Positions 1 to 12,370 of a stretch of 64,000 bases of DNA are shown here, piece by piece. This stretch comes from Trematomus loennbergii (Eukaryota > Chordata > Actinopteri > Perciformes > Nototheniidae): positions 62,001 through 126,000 of the forward strand of contig JAAOOA010000181.1 of the NCBI GenBank assembly GCA_012861695.1. Reading direction: 5' to 3'. The notes beneath the pieces are model-generated. The model saw only the letters and a list, made by a program, of their open reading frames with translations. It was not told the DNA's origin and did not search any database. Positions within the stretch are counted from its first letter, which is position 1. Each line of letters opens with the position of its first letter. The position numbers were made by a program, and so were the translations under genes.

Positions 1-85
1 TGCTCAATGATTTGTTCTCCTCATGGACTATGGGATGATGTTGTTTGAGACAACCGCTACTGCGCAGTCTGCTGTGAGGTCACAG
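1..85 (+). pseudogene. C-type lectin CTLD exon fragment (lectin copy 1)
   Basis: This is the last part of a C-type lectin-like domain exon, cut by the window edge. Reading from base 1 it encodes CSMICSPHGLWDDVV, the typical CTLD end with W and Cys residues, then an in-frame TGA at 46-48 where the second copy (49812-49895) has TGT. The exon ends at a good donor, ACAG|gtaag. The other copy lacks one T just upstream, so neither copy reads through. Family known: secreted or membrane carbohydrate-binding proteins. Inferred: pseudogene or sequence error at one base. Confidence 0.7.
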
Positions 86-425
86 GTAAGAATATTCATT
101 TCAGATTATTTTGAAGCTTCTGAAAGTATATTATTATTATTATTATTCTATATCTGACAAATGGTTCCCAAACTTTTTTATATCTGAACTCTTACTTTTA
201 TTTAAATTCATGTGGAGAGACCGTTTAAAAACACTTTCAGATTATAATATCATACATGTTTATTTAATACATGTGTTCATTTATTGGTGTAATTCCTTAT
301 GTCTCAATGATTTCAATGTTACATTTTATATTATAAAGGCATCAATACCACCACAGATGTGTGATTGATGTCAGGCTGTATGTCGTGGTGCCTCTACTCA
401 GCACTTCTCTGGCGTCCATTTTCAG

Positions 426-540
426 GACCGAATGTGAGATTTCTCTCCACTGATGGTGTAATGACATGGACTGAGGCCCAGAGCTACTGCAGAGAACACC
501 ACACAGACCTGGCCAGTGTGAGAAACCCGGCGGAGGAGCA
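426..540 (+). pseudogene. 5' part of a second CTLD exon (lectin copy 1)
   Basis: After a clean acceptor (ttttcag) the sequence encodes [19 protein letters not shown] followed by [12 protein letters not shown], the standard start of a teleost CTLD (WTEAQxYCRE..TDLAS). Homology to the copies at 50614 and 5745 stops near base 537. The rest of the exon and the C-terminal exons are missing here, so this is a truncated lectin gene. Confidence 0.75.
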
Positions 541-1040
541 AAATTTGTACACATAATTCATTTTCACATTTTTAGGGATAATAAATTAGGGAATTGGCTT
601 CCATGACATGAGGATTTGATGCTTTACTTCATATATTGTCCTAAAAGTAATATGTTTTCTTCCTGTAATATGTAAGAATATCTTCCAATTATTTCATAAA
701 ACACAATTATGCCGTCACCCAAATGGGGATGAAAACTTGAAGCAATTTCCCTAAAGATTTGTATGACTATTTTAATTACTGTAACAACTTCTAGGGGAAA
801 ATATTAATTATTGCCTTTTCTATCTTTCTAAATATTATGATTTGATGCTCCTTTTTTTTGTCATATATGATAATATATATATATATATGTAATTAATTAA
901 TATTTTGCTGTTTTCAAAATAGAAATGTCCTCATGAAAAGCACTTTGGGATGCACCTTGCATGAAAGGTTCCATACAAATAAAGTAACTATTATTATTAA
1001 TGTATTTATAATGTTTAACTTTTTCAGATCAAATAAAGGC
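541..1040. other. AT-rich unassigned stretch
   Basis: No gene is seen. The sequence is AT-rich with a short (TA)n run near 872-888. The right half (from about 960) is repeated near 40.49 kb beside the right end of a Tc1 element. It probably belongs to the same duplicated block as the drc7 upstream region. Confidence 0.4.
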
Positions 1041-1160
1041 AACGTGTCTTGATGTCATTGCGTCTGTTACCGTGGACACGGAGTAGTCACAACGCTCCTG
1101 AAGTTAGCGTGCTAAACAGATCTTCAAACAAAACCCTTTTTATTTCTGTTTGGAGAACTG
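1041..1160. promoter_or_regulatory. Diverged copy of the drc7 upstream block with X-box-like site
   Basis: The segment with GTTACCGTGGACAC (1066-1079) aligns by eye with 8320-8440 upstream of drc7, 40555-40680 and 53215-53290. GTTACC is a perfect half of the RFX X-box consensus (GTNRCC N0-3 RGYAAC); the second half is poor. RFX factors drive cilium genes, which would fit drc7, but binding is an inference. This copy lies far from any drc7 ATG. Confidence 0.35.
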
Positions 1161-1848
1161 AGAAACGGCTCTGGTGTCCTTGTGTTCTTCCTGCCCTGCC
1201 CTGCTGTGTCTTGTGTTTGAGATTAGTTTTGCATGCTCATACCATCCTTACAGTGTTAAACTCTAACCAAAAGTAAAGCTGTTTTACTGTCAAACTTCTT
1301 TATAGTAAAGTACTGTTAACAGTTAATTGTGAATACAAAATGAATTATTACAGTGATACAAATTATATCATAACGTATAGACTTAGGGAGCAAGTATTGA
1401 TTACCTTTCATTTTGATACTTTGAGTACTTGTTCCTGATTATAATCACATAATGCATGTATTTTACTTGTAATGTGGTATTTGGACAGTGTTGATCTCAT
1501 CCAAAGAGAACATACGTATTGTTCCAGGTTTAACGTCTGGGTTTTTTATCGTGCTGCTTTGACCTTTCTTACTTTATGCAAACAGAGTGATTTGAATGTT
1601 ATATCAAAGCAAAATCAGTATACCCAAATGAACACTCTCAGATCTGATTTCAACACTTTGTGTCAATGGGTCCACACCACATAGTGTACATTTAACCCTT
1701 TTTGCAGAGTAGGTACCTTAACCCCAATTTATTGTAATTTTCAACTCTATTTGGAGATCAAATTAAAATTATATTTGTTCGTTTTTTCTCAACACAAGAT
1801 AGTTGTTAACCACTGTCACTCCCATATTTACACTATAATGTGTAAACA
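1161..1848. other. Duplicated AT-rich block, no gene
   Basis: This non-coding stretch recurs in part at 31012-31370 and 40680-41260. Shared landmarks are the phrases around ctccaaagagaacat and tatgcaaacagagtgatttg. The small open frames inside it are not shared between copies and show no domain. Confidence 0.5.
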
Positions 1849-2155
1849 GAGGTGGGAAGTAACTAAGTACATTTACTCAAGTACTGTACTTAAGATATAA
1901 TACCAACTTTGATAACACTTTAATGCATCAATAATTATAATCAAAACATATAATATATCTTTTTCTGAAATGGGCCAATCTGCAAATGAGTACTTTTACT
2001 TTTGGTACTTAAAGTATTTTCTGATGCCAATACTTTTCTACTTTTACTTGAGTAACATTTTGATTCCAGGACTTTTGCTTGTAACAGAGTATTTCTACAC
2101 TCTGGTACTTCTACTTTTACTTAAGTACAAGTTCTGAGTAATTTTTCCACCTCTG
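1849..2155. mobile_element. Short inverted-repeat element of the CAGAGGTGG type (hAT-like MITE)
   Basis: The ends are inverted: CAGAGGTGGGAAGTAACTAA at the left, TTTTTCCACCTCTG at the right. The interior is the teleost motif of repeated TACTTTTACTTGAGTA. Flanks tgtgtaaa and gatgtaaa match at 6 of 8 bases, compatible with an old 8-bp hAT target duplication. A longer relative lies at 8565-9420. No coding capacity is seen. Confidence 0.6.
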
Positions 2156-2289
2156 GATGTAAATAAGCGCCATAGATCTTCTTCCTGGGGCCTCTCTTCC
2201 ATCCAGCTGTCGGTTTAACTTGTCCCGACCGAAGCGTGAACCTTTTTTTCTTTGTGTCCAAGAAAGACCACTCTCTGCGCCCCTGCATT

Positions 2290-3240
2290 GTAACAACATC
2301 ACCATCAAAAACAAATATGCCCTCTGATCAACTCAGCCTTCGAACCACTACAGGAAGCCACCTTCTTCTGAAAACTCAACCTCAGGAACGCCTACCAGCT
2401 GGTCCGTCAAGCAGACAAGTGGAAGACGCCCCACTAGGCCATTTAGAGTATCTAGAGATGCCATTCTGACCAATACACCCAGCTGTCTTCCAGGCTCTGA
2501 TGCACAATGTCCTCTGTGACATCCTGAACCGTTCAGTTTTTGTGTATCTTGTTGTCATCTTAATATTCTCACGTACAATGTAGGAACACACCCAACATGT
2601 GCAGCAGGTTCTACAAAGGCTCCGTGAAAATAAACTGTTTGTCAAAGCAGAAATATGCTAATTTTTTTGGATTCAGTTGATTTTCTGGGCTACCTCATCG
2701 AGCCAGAGCAGGTGAAAGCAGACCCAGAGAAGGACCAAGCTGTGGCACAATGCCCCAAACCTTCCAGCAGGATGCAGCTCCAGCGTTTTTTGGGGTTTAT
2801 ATATTTTTGTTGTCGATATATCAGAGACTGTCGTGTGGCCATTCCTCTCAACCAACTCACCTCCCCAGCAATCCATGTCTTGTGGACTCCCAGGCTGATC
2901 CTGCCTTCTCAGAGCTGAAGAGACATTTCTTGTCAGCCTCTATTCTTACTCATGCTGACACATCTCTACAGTTTATTGTTGAGGTAGATGCTTGAAGACT
3001 GACAACTGCTGAGCGCAACTATGATGTTGGCAACAAGGAGCTGCTTGCTATGAAGCTTGCACTGGAAGAATGGAGGCACTGGCTGCAGGGCTCTAAACAT
3101 CCATTCCTTGTGTGGACACCAATAGGAACCTGGCCTACATAAAACTGAACTGCCAAATGATTAAACTCTTGTCAAACCTGCTGGGCTTTCATTTTTGGCA
3201 GATTCAACTTTACCTTTACCTATCGTTCCGATTCTAGAAA
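2290..3240 (+). mobile_element. Ty3/gypsy pol remnant (RT to RNase H)
   Basis: In shifting frames the sequence reads as a gypsy reverse transcriptase followed by RNase H: an RxADxWKTPxGHxEY region near 2400-2450, a VYL..ILIFS-like stretch near 2540 (the YxDD position is lost), HVQQVLQRLRENKLFVKAE near 2595-2650, FLGYLIEPEQVKADPEK near 2685, LQRFLGF near 2783, then [20 protein letters not shown] near 3002-3060. Known order is RT-RNase H-integrase; the integrase is absent. Many stops and frameshifts show it is dead. No LTRs were found next to it. Confidence 0.85.
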
Positions 3241-3892
3241 CCTACAAACCTGTTTTTCCTGCGGCAGCTGAAGAAATTCAACCTGCCAAAGTCGATGATG
3301 GTTTCTACACCACCATCATCGAGTCCATCCTCACCTCCTCCATCACCATCTGGTACGCTGCAGCTACAGCTAAGGACAACGGAAGGTTTCAGCGTATCAT
3401 CCGCTCTGCAGACACAAACTGTTTACCCCTCTCCCCTCTGGAGGAGGCTGCGCTCCATCAGGACCAAAACCTCTCGCACCTGAACAGTTTCCTCCCCTGC
3501 TACCGGTCTCATCAACAAGGGCCGTGACCCCCACGGACACTGACTTCTACCAACCCCATGAAAAACATTATGTATTACATTAAGTCACATCGTGCGAATC
3601 CTACAAATGTGGTGCATATTTCTTCTCCACACTACCTCTTTTATATCAGCACAGCTCTCCACTTTGGATATAGTACATAGTATTTTTCATGTTTTATTAC
3701 ATTTGACTGTACCCAGTTTCTTAGAGAATTATATTTTCTTAAAAGTTTTTTTAAATAGCTGTTATAACAGTTCTATTTTTATTTTTATTTTGTTCACGTA
3801 CATATTCTTCTTTCTTCGTCTTTGTATGCACCACATAAACCAAAGCAAATTCCTCATATGTGTAAACCTTCAGAATTCTGATTCTGATTCTC
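3241..3892 (+). mobile_element. 5'-truncated non-LTR retrotransposon (LINE) 3' end
   Basis: Frames from 3241 to 3525 encode the C-terminal tail common in teleost LINEs: SILTSSITIWYAAATAKDN, GRFQRIIRSAD, LRSIRTKTSR. A non-coding tail follows and ends in a short ATTCTG repeat near 3873-3892, the type of simple 3' terminus seen in L2/Rex-like LINEs. The join to the gypsy remnant at about 3240 is abrupt. The 31.4 kb fragment carries the same 3' simple repeat in inverted orientation. Confidence 0.7.
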
Positions 3893-4064
3893 AAGTCCTT
3901 TTCTGCGACTGGGTCCTGTATTTAACATAACCCGAACAATTTGCCTATGCAAACATCTGTTGCGTCTGACCTTGCATGAAGTTAGATGACAATAGCTTAC
4001 TCAAAGACATTCATGAGAAACACTATGAGCTGTAACAACAGTTGCAGTCAGAGAGCAAACAACG

Positions 4065-6850
4065 ATGGACGTAGTTCTGCTGCTGATCATGGCAGCTGCA
4101 GGCAAGTGTTTTATATATTTGGATATCTTTTATGTCTTTATTATTTATTTCATGTAAACCTGAGCGGTGGGGAGATAAATAACTAGAGAAGACATTTCTG
4201 ATTCTATTTGACAATTACTTGTTTTGCATTCTTAACACCTTTTATATTGTTTGAAAGGTACTTGCTTAAAAACAACTAAATGAAGTTCAGCTGAAAGCTA
4301 CATATTTCACTGTGAATTGTTTGAAGTAGAAGTCAAAATGTATAATGATGCGCCATATTACAGTAAAGTGTGATTCAAAAAGTCAAGTTTTAGCCTAAAT
4401 GAATGTGTGTGTCTCTACAGGGCTGAGCGCTGTCTCCTCACATGCTCAACGTCAGTACCATTTTGTTTCTGAAGCAAAGAACATGTCTGAAGCACAGAGA
4501 TACTGCAGAGAGAAACACACAGACCTGGCCACTGTAGACAGCATGGAGGTTGTGGAGCTCCTGAACAACATGGCAGGCCAATTCAAACAAGTGAGGTCAC
4601 TTTTCTCTGTCTTTTGATTCAAATGAATTACATTTCTTTTAGAGTCAAATTTAAAAAGGAGAGATTATTACAGAAAGCTAAACCTGTTTTAAAGTCCTAT
4701 GGGAACCTGAGTATTAAAACAGAGTTGAAAATGTTTTAAGCCAAAGCTATATCATAAAACCCTGTAATAAAGTTGAAGAGGTTCAGAGTAACAAGGCTGT
4801 AAATGAATGTTGACTTGAGGGGATTCCCGTTAGATCACCATGTACCAAGGCTGGTCTCATAAAGGCACAACCTTCTCTTTATTAAACATACACATTTTCT
4901 TCAGCAGCAGCTTTAAAAGCTTCAACAGGATGTCATAATTATAACAATTTATCGCTTTCAGTCAGCCTGGATAGGGCTGCACGATGACCGGGACATCTGG
5001 AGGTGGTCGGACCCAAGCTTCTACGACCGGGGGAGACGGAGTTCAGACGATGGTATCCTGGAGAACCAAGCAACAAGCACGATGAACAATGCACAATGCT
5101 TTTTTCTGCTGGAAAATGGGATAAGGATTGTAATGCCCGAACCTGGGTGGTCTGCTTTGATGTCACAGGTAAGAATATAAACTTTAAATTAATATTACAC
5201 ATTTAAAATCATATTTTAAGCTTCTGAAATACAATGCATTGGTCTTTATCTAACTAGCGGTTCCCAACCTTTTTTCTTTGTGACTTTTTTTCTTGTTAGC
5301 AGTTCCACTAAAGACATTTCCCTTTTCACTAAATTCTCACATGGTTTCATTTAAAAGATAACGTCAAAGGAAATTATGTATATACATTTTTTGTTTCAGA
5401 ATTGTAGTACGTTTTACATCTTATACATCTGTGCTAAACAGAATAAGAACAATATAGAATCAATATAATTTGAATGAAGCTTTAACCTGTAACAGAGTAT
5501 CTTCACATCGTTGTACTCCTGCTTTTACTCAAATATCTGAATATTCCACCACTGGTACTACTAAAGTTTCTTGCCAACATTCATGTGTTGAAAAACCCCA
5601 GAACTACAAATTACAAAGTACAATTGTGGGATTTAAATGTAATATTTTATATTATAAAGGCATCAATACCACCAGAGATGTGGCATTGATGTCAGGCTGT
5701 ATGTTGTGGTGCCTCTACTCAGCTTCTCTGGGGTCCATTTTGGGCCGGATGCAACATTTGTCCCATTGAAGCAGAAATGAATGGACTGAGGCCCAGAGCT
5801 ACTGCAGAGAACACCACACAGACCTGGCCAGTGTGAGAAACCAGGCAGAGCCAGCAGATTGTTGAGATGTTACTAGGGGCATAGTTATTGGATCGGCCTT
5901 TACAGAGACTCCTGGAAGTGGTCCGATGGAAGCAACTCCTCCTTCAAGTACTGGGCAAAATAACCTAACTACAGTGCTTTAAAGTGTGTGGCTGCAGCTT
6001 TCGACAACTTTGGAAAATGGGAGGACTTGGACTGTGGAGTGAAGAAACCATTCATTTGCTACAGAGTGAGTCAATTCACAGCTACGTCAAAGCAAGTGAT
6101 GATATTGAGTCTGTTGAAAAAGAAGACACCATAAATGTTGTGACTGATGAAGTTTGTTTGTGTTTTTAGCTGTTGTGCCTGTTTCAATGAAAGTGATAAA
6201 GGTGAGGGTGGAGAAACCAAACGGTGTGGATCTGAACGACCCCGCTTTTCTGGATGCGATGTTGGTGGAGGTAAATCATGTTTTCTACTTTTATGCAAAA
6301 ACATCAATCACCAGAAAGGAAATTCACATGACATGAGAACAAGAGACAAAAGAGGTAGGAAACAAATAAATAACTATTAAAGAATAATGAATTCAACGAA
6401 AGAAAATGTAGTAAATGAATTTCAATATGAATGAAATGGACCAAGATGAACATGAATGAAATTCTATATCCATTATACATTCAATACTTTGGCCACAAAT
6501 AACAGGACCCAAGCATTTTAAGAAGACGTGTAAATATGTGCAGAAGTAAATAGCAGAAACTTAGCCACATGCCACCAAATGCATTAGGAAAATGTACAAA
6601 TACTATTCCATAACCTGAGGTAAGCCTTTACACTGGAAGAAATAAGGGGAACAACTACCATTTCAGATGAGTGAACTAAAGATAAATCATCTGTTTTTAT
6701 TGGAACGATAATGATAATGAGTTTTTGTGTCTCAGGCGAAAAAGAACCTAAGGGCCCAGGGATTGGACGACAACGTCCAACTGGCCTGGAGGAAGCAGCC
6801 GGATGGAAAGTCTTCCACAAGGAGGAGGAGAGAAGAGGGATGAGCTCTAA
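4065..6850 (+). pseudogene. Two-domain C-type lectin gene, broken (lectin copy 2)
   Basis: Exon 1 (4065-4101) encodes a signal peptide core, MDVVLLLIMAAAG, with a GC donor (CAG|gcaagt). Exon 2 (4421-4590) continues in phase with a clean CTLD start ([19 protein letters not shown], then TDLATVD). Exon 3 (4962-5168) has WIGLHDD, EPSN and WDKDC but one base is missing near 5027. The second CTLD (about 5745-6067) has lost its acceptor (cag replaced by ggg) and holds stops. Exons at 6172-6271 and 6737-6850 form a basic C-terminal tail; a lost base near 6806 shifts the end away from the TDEL terminus seen in copy 3. The family binds carbohydrates outside the cell or in the secretory path. The protein as drawn is not made; a one-domain product from exons 1-3 is unlikely because of the frameshift. 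Confidence 0.8.
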
Positions 6851-8279
6851 AGCTGAATTGCTGTGTCGGCTTTTATCAGAGAAAAGTGTATTTCTTTCCT
6901 CAAAGTCCTCGTGTTACAGAATACAGCTGCAACAATGATCTGAATAATCTATCAGTAGCGAGATAAGATAAGAGCTGTAATGTTTTCTCTTGTTATATAT
7001 TTTGAAGTTAATATGTTTGGGGTTTTAACTGTTCATGTATCTGCTTGACCTGCGAAAAACAGGATTTTTTCCTATTTTGTGACATTTTATATGTTTTTTT
7101 CAGATAAAATATAATAAGACATTTTAAAATAATATAAGATTTAATAGAGGGCAATTCCAGGAAATCTTATTACCAATTAACATGATGACCTCTAATGCAT
7201 CTTTAAAGTCATTTTCATTAAAAAAATATAATTCTTCATTTTAAACTTATATTTATCCTAAAAATGTGTTACAATTACTCACTGTTATTAATATCTTCAA
7301 ATGAGTTAAACATTGTGTTTATTGCTCCTTTTCTTTAGGGATGCAAACTTTAAGATATGTTCCTAAAATTGGTGAATCAGCTTCCAGAATATGAAGATTA
7401 ATGCTTTTCTTTGTGCTATGTGGTCATAAACTGAATCTCTTCAGGTTTTAATTCCCTCTGGCTGTGGGATATATAACAGGCATTTTACTCTTTTGTGTGA
7501 CATTTGATAGATTAGATATTATTAGATTATAAATTAAGATATTAAATAAAAATGATTACCTTTAACTGTTTAAACAATTAAATATCAGTTTTCGTTGCAT
7601 TGCAACCACAAAAAATGTAATGTATGTAATGTGAGAATATCTTCAAATAATCTAAATAGAAAATAATTAATTGTATTATTTTCATCCTTATTAAGGATAT
7701 AAACTTGAAGCAAATGTCCTTAAATTATATAACCGTTTTACGTTACTCAAACATCCTTCTGGCAACAATGCTGAATATTCGCTGGTTCCAGCTTCTTAAC
7801 TATTATTATAAGATTTGATGTTGTTTTTTGTCATGTATCTTCATGAAATGAATATACTGTTTTAAAAAAATAATCACTATGAAGAATAAACTATATCCAA
7901 TAAAGAGATGTTATTTCTTTGAATTATTTATTCAATTATTTCTCACATGTTGGATTATTGGTTGGTATCGGTTATTGGCCAGAATGGTAATTTCCCTGAT
8001 TTTAGACCATTTATGGCCTCCTGATTCTCAATATAGATATATATAGATATTTGTTCTCCTTTATTCAAGAAAATATATATTTACATCAAACATTATATAC
8101 ACACAACACCTTGATATCACATCAGGGGTACATACTGTAGGTACAAATACAGTACAAAAAAGTGAAAACAAACATACTGTATAAAGAAATACATTTAATT
8201 TAAAGAACAAATATTGATGGATCATATATTATATAATGTATTAAATTCACATTTAAAATGTCCTCCTCCTGAAATTGTA
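6851..8279. other. Lectin 3' flank, duplicated non-coding sequence
   Basis: This is AT-rich sequence with no convincing ORF. It is nearly base-for-base repeated at 51737-53165 in the second block, and 7865-8100 recurs again at 41275-41490. Differences between copies are scattered substitutions and 1-4 base indels. Confidence 0.7.
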
Positions 8280-8440
8280 TCGTCTGTCCCGTTTCATGTT
8301 TAGAGAGATCACGTAACGTAAGACGTCTTTACGTCATCACGCATGGCTGTTACCATGGACACAGAGCAGTCACAACCGACGTTAGTTCGCTACACAGAAG
8401 AGAGACTCCAACTAAGCCGTTTTTATTTCTGTACGACGGG
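8280..8440 (+). promoter_or_regulatory. Candidate drc7 upstream control region (X-box-like and CRE-like)
   Basis: The block holds TTTACGTCATC (CRE-like) and GTTACCATGGACAC at 8349-8362, whose first half matches the RFX X-box. It lies 1.4 kb before the drc7 ATG. RFX/FOXJ1 control of axonemal genes is established; its use here is inferred. In the second block (53215-53290) the bases between the X-box-like site and the agagactcc stretch are deleted. Confidence 0.4.
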
Positions 8441-8564
8441 ATGAGTATAACTTAAAATACTTTATTTATTCTATTACGCTGTATATTTGAATCGTTTTCT
8501 TAAGTTACAAATGTATCCCTTATGTTACCTTAACAGTAGAGCTAATTGTTATTGTAACACTAGC

Positions 8565-9420
8565 TAGAGGTGGAAGAAGAATCAAATAATTTACTTTAGT
8601 AAAAGCAGCAATACTTTTACAGTTTAAAAATACTATACTGCTGCTATAACGCTACTTTAAAATGAGACAGTACTCGAGTCAATATACTTAGTAACATTAC
8701 ACCACTGAAGCTAACGTTAGCCTAATTCAAATTGAAAACTCCAAAGGTGTATGAAAGTGACCGTTGATTGTTCCCGGTGGTGTTATGTCTTCATGAATTA
8801 ATTAGTAAGTTAAGATGGACCTCATTGTGTCAAAGCACATTAAGTTATTTTGAAGTATCTGTGAAAATAATACACTAATATGCAGCAAAAAGTGTTACAA
8901 AAACATTTCGTTGTAAAGTAATTTAGTACATTTAGTCAAATACTGTAGGCCTACTTAGGACAATTCTGAGGGACTTGAACTTTACTTGAGTATTTCAATG
9001 TTTTGCTCCTTTGTACTTTTACTACACTGCATTTATTTATTACTTTTTGTTACTTTGCAGATTTGGTTTAATAATTAAAATCAAGTGTTAAATCAGACTT
9101 TAGTTCCACCTGGAGTAAATTCACAAGCGACCCTGCAGTATACAAAGTCATTAAAACTAGCTGCACCTTTACCAGCTTTGATAACACTTTAATGATCAAT
9201 CATTATAAAACATATCATATATATTATTCTGAAATGGACCAATCTTTACAATGACTAATTTTGCCTTTGGTACTTTCAGTTTATTTTGATGCCAATACTT
9301 TTCTACTTTTACTTGGTGTAACATTTTGATTGCAGGACTTTTACTTAGAGTATTCCTACACTCTGATAATTCTACTTTTACTTCAGTACAAGATCTAAGT
9401 ACTTCTTCCTCATCTGTAGG
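8565..9420. mobile_element. Degenerate TACTTTTAC-type repeat upstream of drc7
   Basis: It begins with AGAGGTGGAAGAAG and ends with ACTTCTTCCTCATCTG, an imperfect inverted pair, with TACTTTTACTTGAGTA-like phrases inside. Copies: 53425-54250 (second block) and, in part, 29570-29940. The small minus-strand ORF across it is a repeat translation, not a gene. Confidence 0.5.
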
Positions 9421-9954
9421 TAACATGCTAATCCAGTAAACCTGGTATCACTAATACTAGTTCTGCTGTTGCTGCTGCTCCTTCTGCTTTTATTACTAAA
9501 ACTTCTACTCATACGTCCTTTTTTACGGCAAATACTGCAACTAACTGGAATGGTAATTCAGAAGTGCATTTTACATTTTTATATGTTGTATGATTTTGCA
9601 TATCATATGTCATTGTAAATACATTGTGAATTCCTGTTCAATGCAGTTTAAAGGTTACAGAATACAACGTTTTTTGTGGTGAGAAACACAGGATGCAAGT
9701 TCTCTGTAGGCGAGAGGACAGTACAAAGAAATCATCATGAGCTGCTATTGTGGTTAATGATAATATCTTTGTTTCTGACTGGCTGTTCCGTCTGTTTGTG
9801 TATACTTGACATTAACGCTTCTACAAAAGATGGAGACTGTAGTGGAGTCAGACAGTGAGGAGCAGGACAGAGGTGGAGAGACAGAAGAGGAGGAGGAGGA
9901 TGACCGAGAGCCGATGAAGATGGAGAAAAGTCTTTCAGCTTTTCAGGAGCTTCA

Positions 9955-10861
9955 GTGAGTGTCCACTTATAAACACACAACACACACTCACACATATCAC
10001 ACACTGGATGAGGCCATGATGTAAAAAGTGAGGAAACTGCGCCGTTAGGTGACTAATGAACTACTAATTGTTGCATTTAATATATATATTCATACATTTA
10101 TGGCTGAAACAATTAGTCATTTGCTTTTGATGATAAATTCTAAGTAGTTTGTAAGTTCCATTTTTACTAAAAAAAGTATTTTATAGTAGGCTAATACGCT
10201 TTATTTCAAGTGCACTTTTCACTCAAGAGATGTGTTGGGGAAATATTTTCCTAGGTCCGTAACTTTGATCAGTTTGTACTGAGCTCACTGAGCTCAGGCC
10301 TGTGACATTGGGCTGCTCTGCTCTCAGTGCTTTGTCTCCCTGTTCCTGCCTGTTGGCGTCAGCTGATAGAGGTGTTATAGTTTTATCTTGTTATTCACAA
10401 TGTTGATTATTCTCTCAGAACCAGCTGAATACATGGGTCTGGGGTAGAGATTGTCAGAACATGTCTTGTGAATTCTCCGGCCGAGGATCCCAATAAACCA
10501 TCAGTGTTTGCCATCAAAGTTCCTGCTCTCCCCGTGTCTCTCTGAGTCTCTTCTCCATTCCTTAGAAGTTTCCATCACAAGATGTACTTTACAAATAAAA
10601 ACACATTCAAACAAGGTATAGAGACTATCAAATTAGAAAAGAATCCCCGGTAAGGCGATGGGTAGATGTAATGAAAGCATGATGTTGCATCAAGGTATTT
10701 AATGGTTGGTAAAAAACGTCATTTATGTCACCTGCTCCTTTTCGGGTATGGTGTGTTTATAGAGACATGTTTTGTAAATAATTGTTGTACATTAAGTTGT
10801 GCATACCATGAACGGAACAAATAAAAAAATGAAACGTCATGTATTCCCTGTCCTTCATCAG
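9955..10861. other. drc7 intron 1 (copy A)
   Basis: It is bounded by CA|gtgagt and tcatcag|C. It holds no separate gene. The intron is repeated in copy B (54800-55700) with minor indels. Confidence 0.7.
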
Positions 10862-11406
10862 CCTGAAGGTGGACGAGCTGTGTCCAGAGTCCTACAGGGT
10901 TAACTCCCCCGACCAGATCCGACTGCTGGCCATCGCCGACAACTTCCAGCGTCAGTATTCACTCCTGTATCCCGACCGCAAACCCCTGCTGCTCTGCCCG
11001 GTCAACGAATGTGGAGTCAAGGTGAAACTAAAAAGCTAAATCCACTTAAGGCCCTGTGTCCACATAACTCAACATTTGGCATCATCAGCCACCTGTTCTT
11101 TACATCTTCAAACAACCCATAAACTAGGCATGGGGCAATATGAAAATTGTATTCCGTCAAAAATGACGAAGTACAATAGTATCCTGATAATCATCACAAT
11201 ATGCTTGAGACTCTTAATAGAAGCACTTGACCTTACCTTTTGTTAAGATTTATTTAAATTTGAATAGCAATTTAGTGAACTTGTTCTAGTAATTTATTAG
11301 ATATCAATATTATCCCGATAATGTAAATTCACCTCGATGAACTCATTCATTATCACGATCCGCAATTCATTTCCACATTGTCCCATCCCTACCATATACT
11401 CTACTC

Positions 11407-11930
11407 CAGTGGTTCTCAACTGGTCAGGCCTCGGGACCCACTTTTTACTTGGTCAATAAATCGCGACCCAACATTTTGAAGCACTCAAATCTATTCAACA
11501 AAAAATCGTGCTGTAATATATACGCTTTTGAGCATACAATATTAATAAAAGTGAAGTACAGTGCATATATCCCTTATATCCCTTCACAGAACTAAAGTAT
11601 GCTTTTAAAAAACGTTTAATGAGATGATGGAATCAAAGCTGAACTATATAAAAAGGCACACATGCTGAAACCCAACCCCAGCAGGGGGGTCTGGGGGGAT
11701 TCTCCCCCAGGAGATTTTTAGAAATACTAACATAAACTACGCATTCTGGTACACTCTGAGAAGAAAATCGGGCCTTCAAAATAAAAGTTTGACTTTTTCC
11801 CCCCCAAAAAAAAAAAAGAAATTCCAATTTTTTTTTTCAACTTTTTTTTCTTCACTCACACATCCGCGACCCACTCGAAACGGGTCCGCGACCCACTTTT
11901 GGGTTGCGACCCACCAGTTGAGAACCACTG
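11407..11930. mobile_element. hAT-type MITE in drc7 intron 2
   Basis: Terminal inverted repeats are CAGTGGTTCTCAACTGG and CCAGTTGAGAACCACTG. They are flanked by a perfect 8-bp duplication, ctctactc (11399-11406 and 11931-11938), the hAT signature. It has no transposase; 524 bp. In copy B the left end is deleted and only the right part (about 55920-56160) remains. Confidence 0.9.
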
Positions 11931-12199
11931 CTCTACTCTATATAGCTCTGTCTAATTCCTGCGTATGTTTTTCTAATATTCAGAAGTTTGTGTCCATGAC
12001 TCTCCGGCCCACACCGACAGTCTTCCCCGAACTTTTCGCCTGGGAGGGATGCGCCTCCTTCGTGGCTGACTTCCTGTCTCTGGACCCTTTGGAGCCACCT
12101 GTGGATCTGGTGAGAAGAAAAACAACACAAGGGCAGATATAGTAGTGAACGGTTGGTGCAAATAAGGCTAGTGGTTGCATCAGAGAGGGTTTCCTTCTT

Positions 12200-12370
12200 T
12201 CATATTCAAGATTCAAGGCTTTTATTGTCATTTGTACAAAGGTACAGTGTAGATGTACAAATGAAAATCTTAGGTCACATGCTCCTCACACAGTGCAACA
12301 TCAGCAAAACAGATAGAATAGTGCAAGTAAATACAAATAAAATAGAATAGAAATAGTGCAAGGAGAGCCA
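12200..12370 (-). repeat. Retroposon tail with TTCAAGA simple end
   Basis: The run attcaagattcaaggcttttattgtca read on the minus strand ends in an AATAAA-like signal plus a TTGAA repeat, like the 3' end of a LINE/SINE. A sibling lies at 15228-15590. The left edge, near 12191, is where copies A and B part company. Confidence 0.5.

Noticed and set aside
9196..9426. 76-codon minus-strand ORF, repeated at 54022-54258
   Set aside because: It lies entirely in the TACTTTTACTTGAGTA repeat and has no domain; its conservation only reflects the block duplication.
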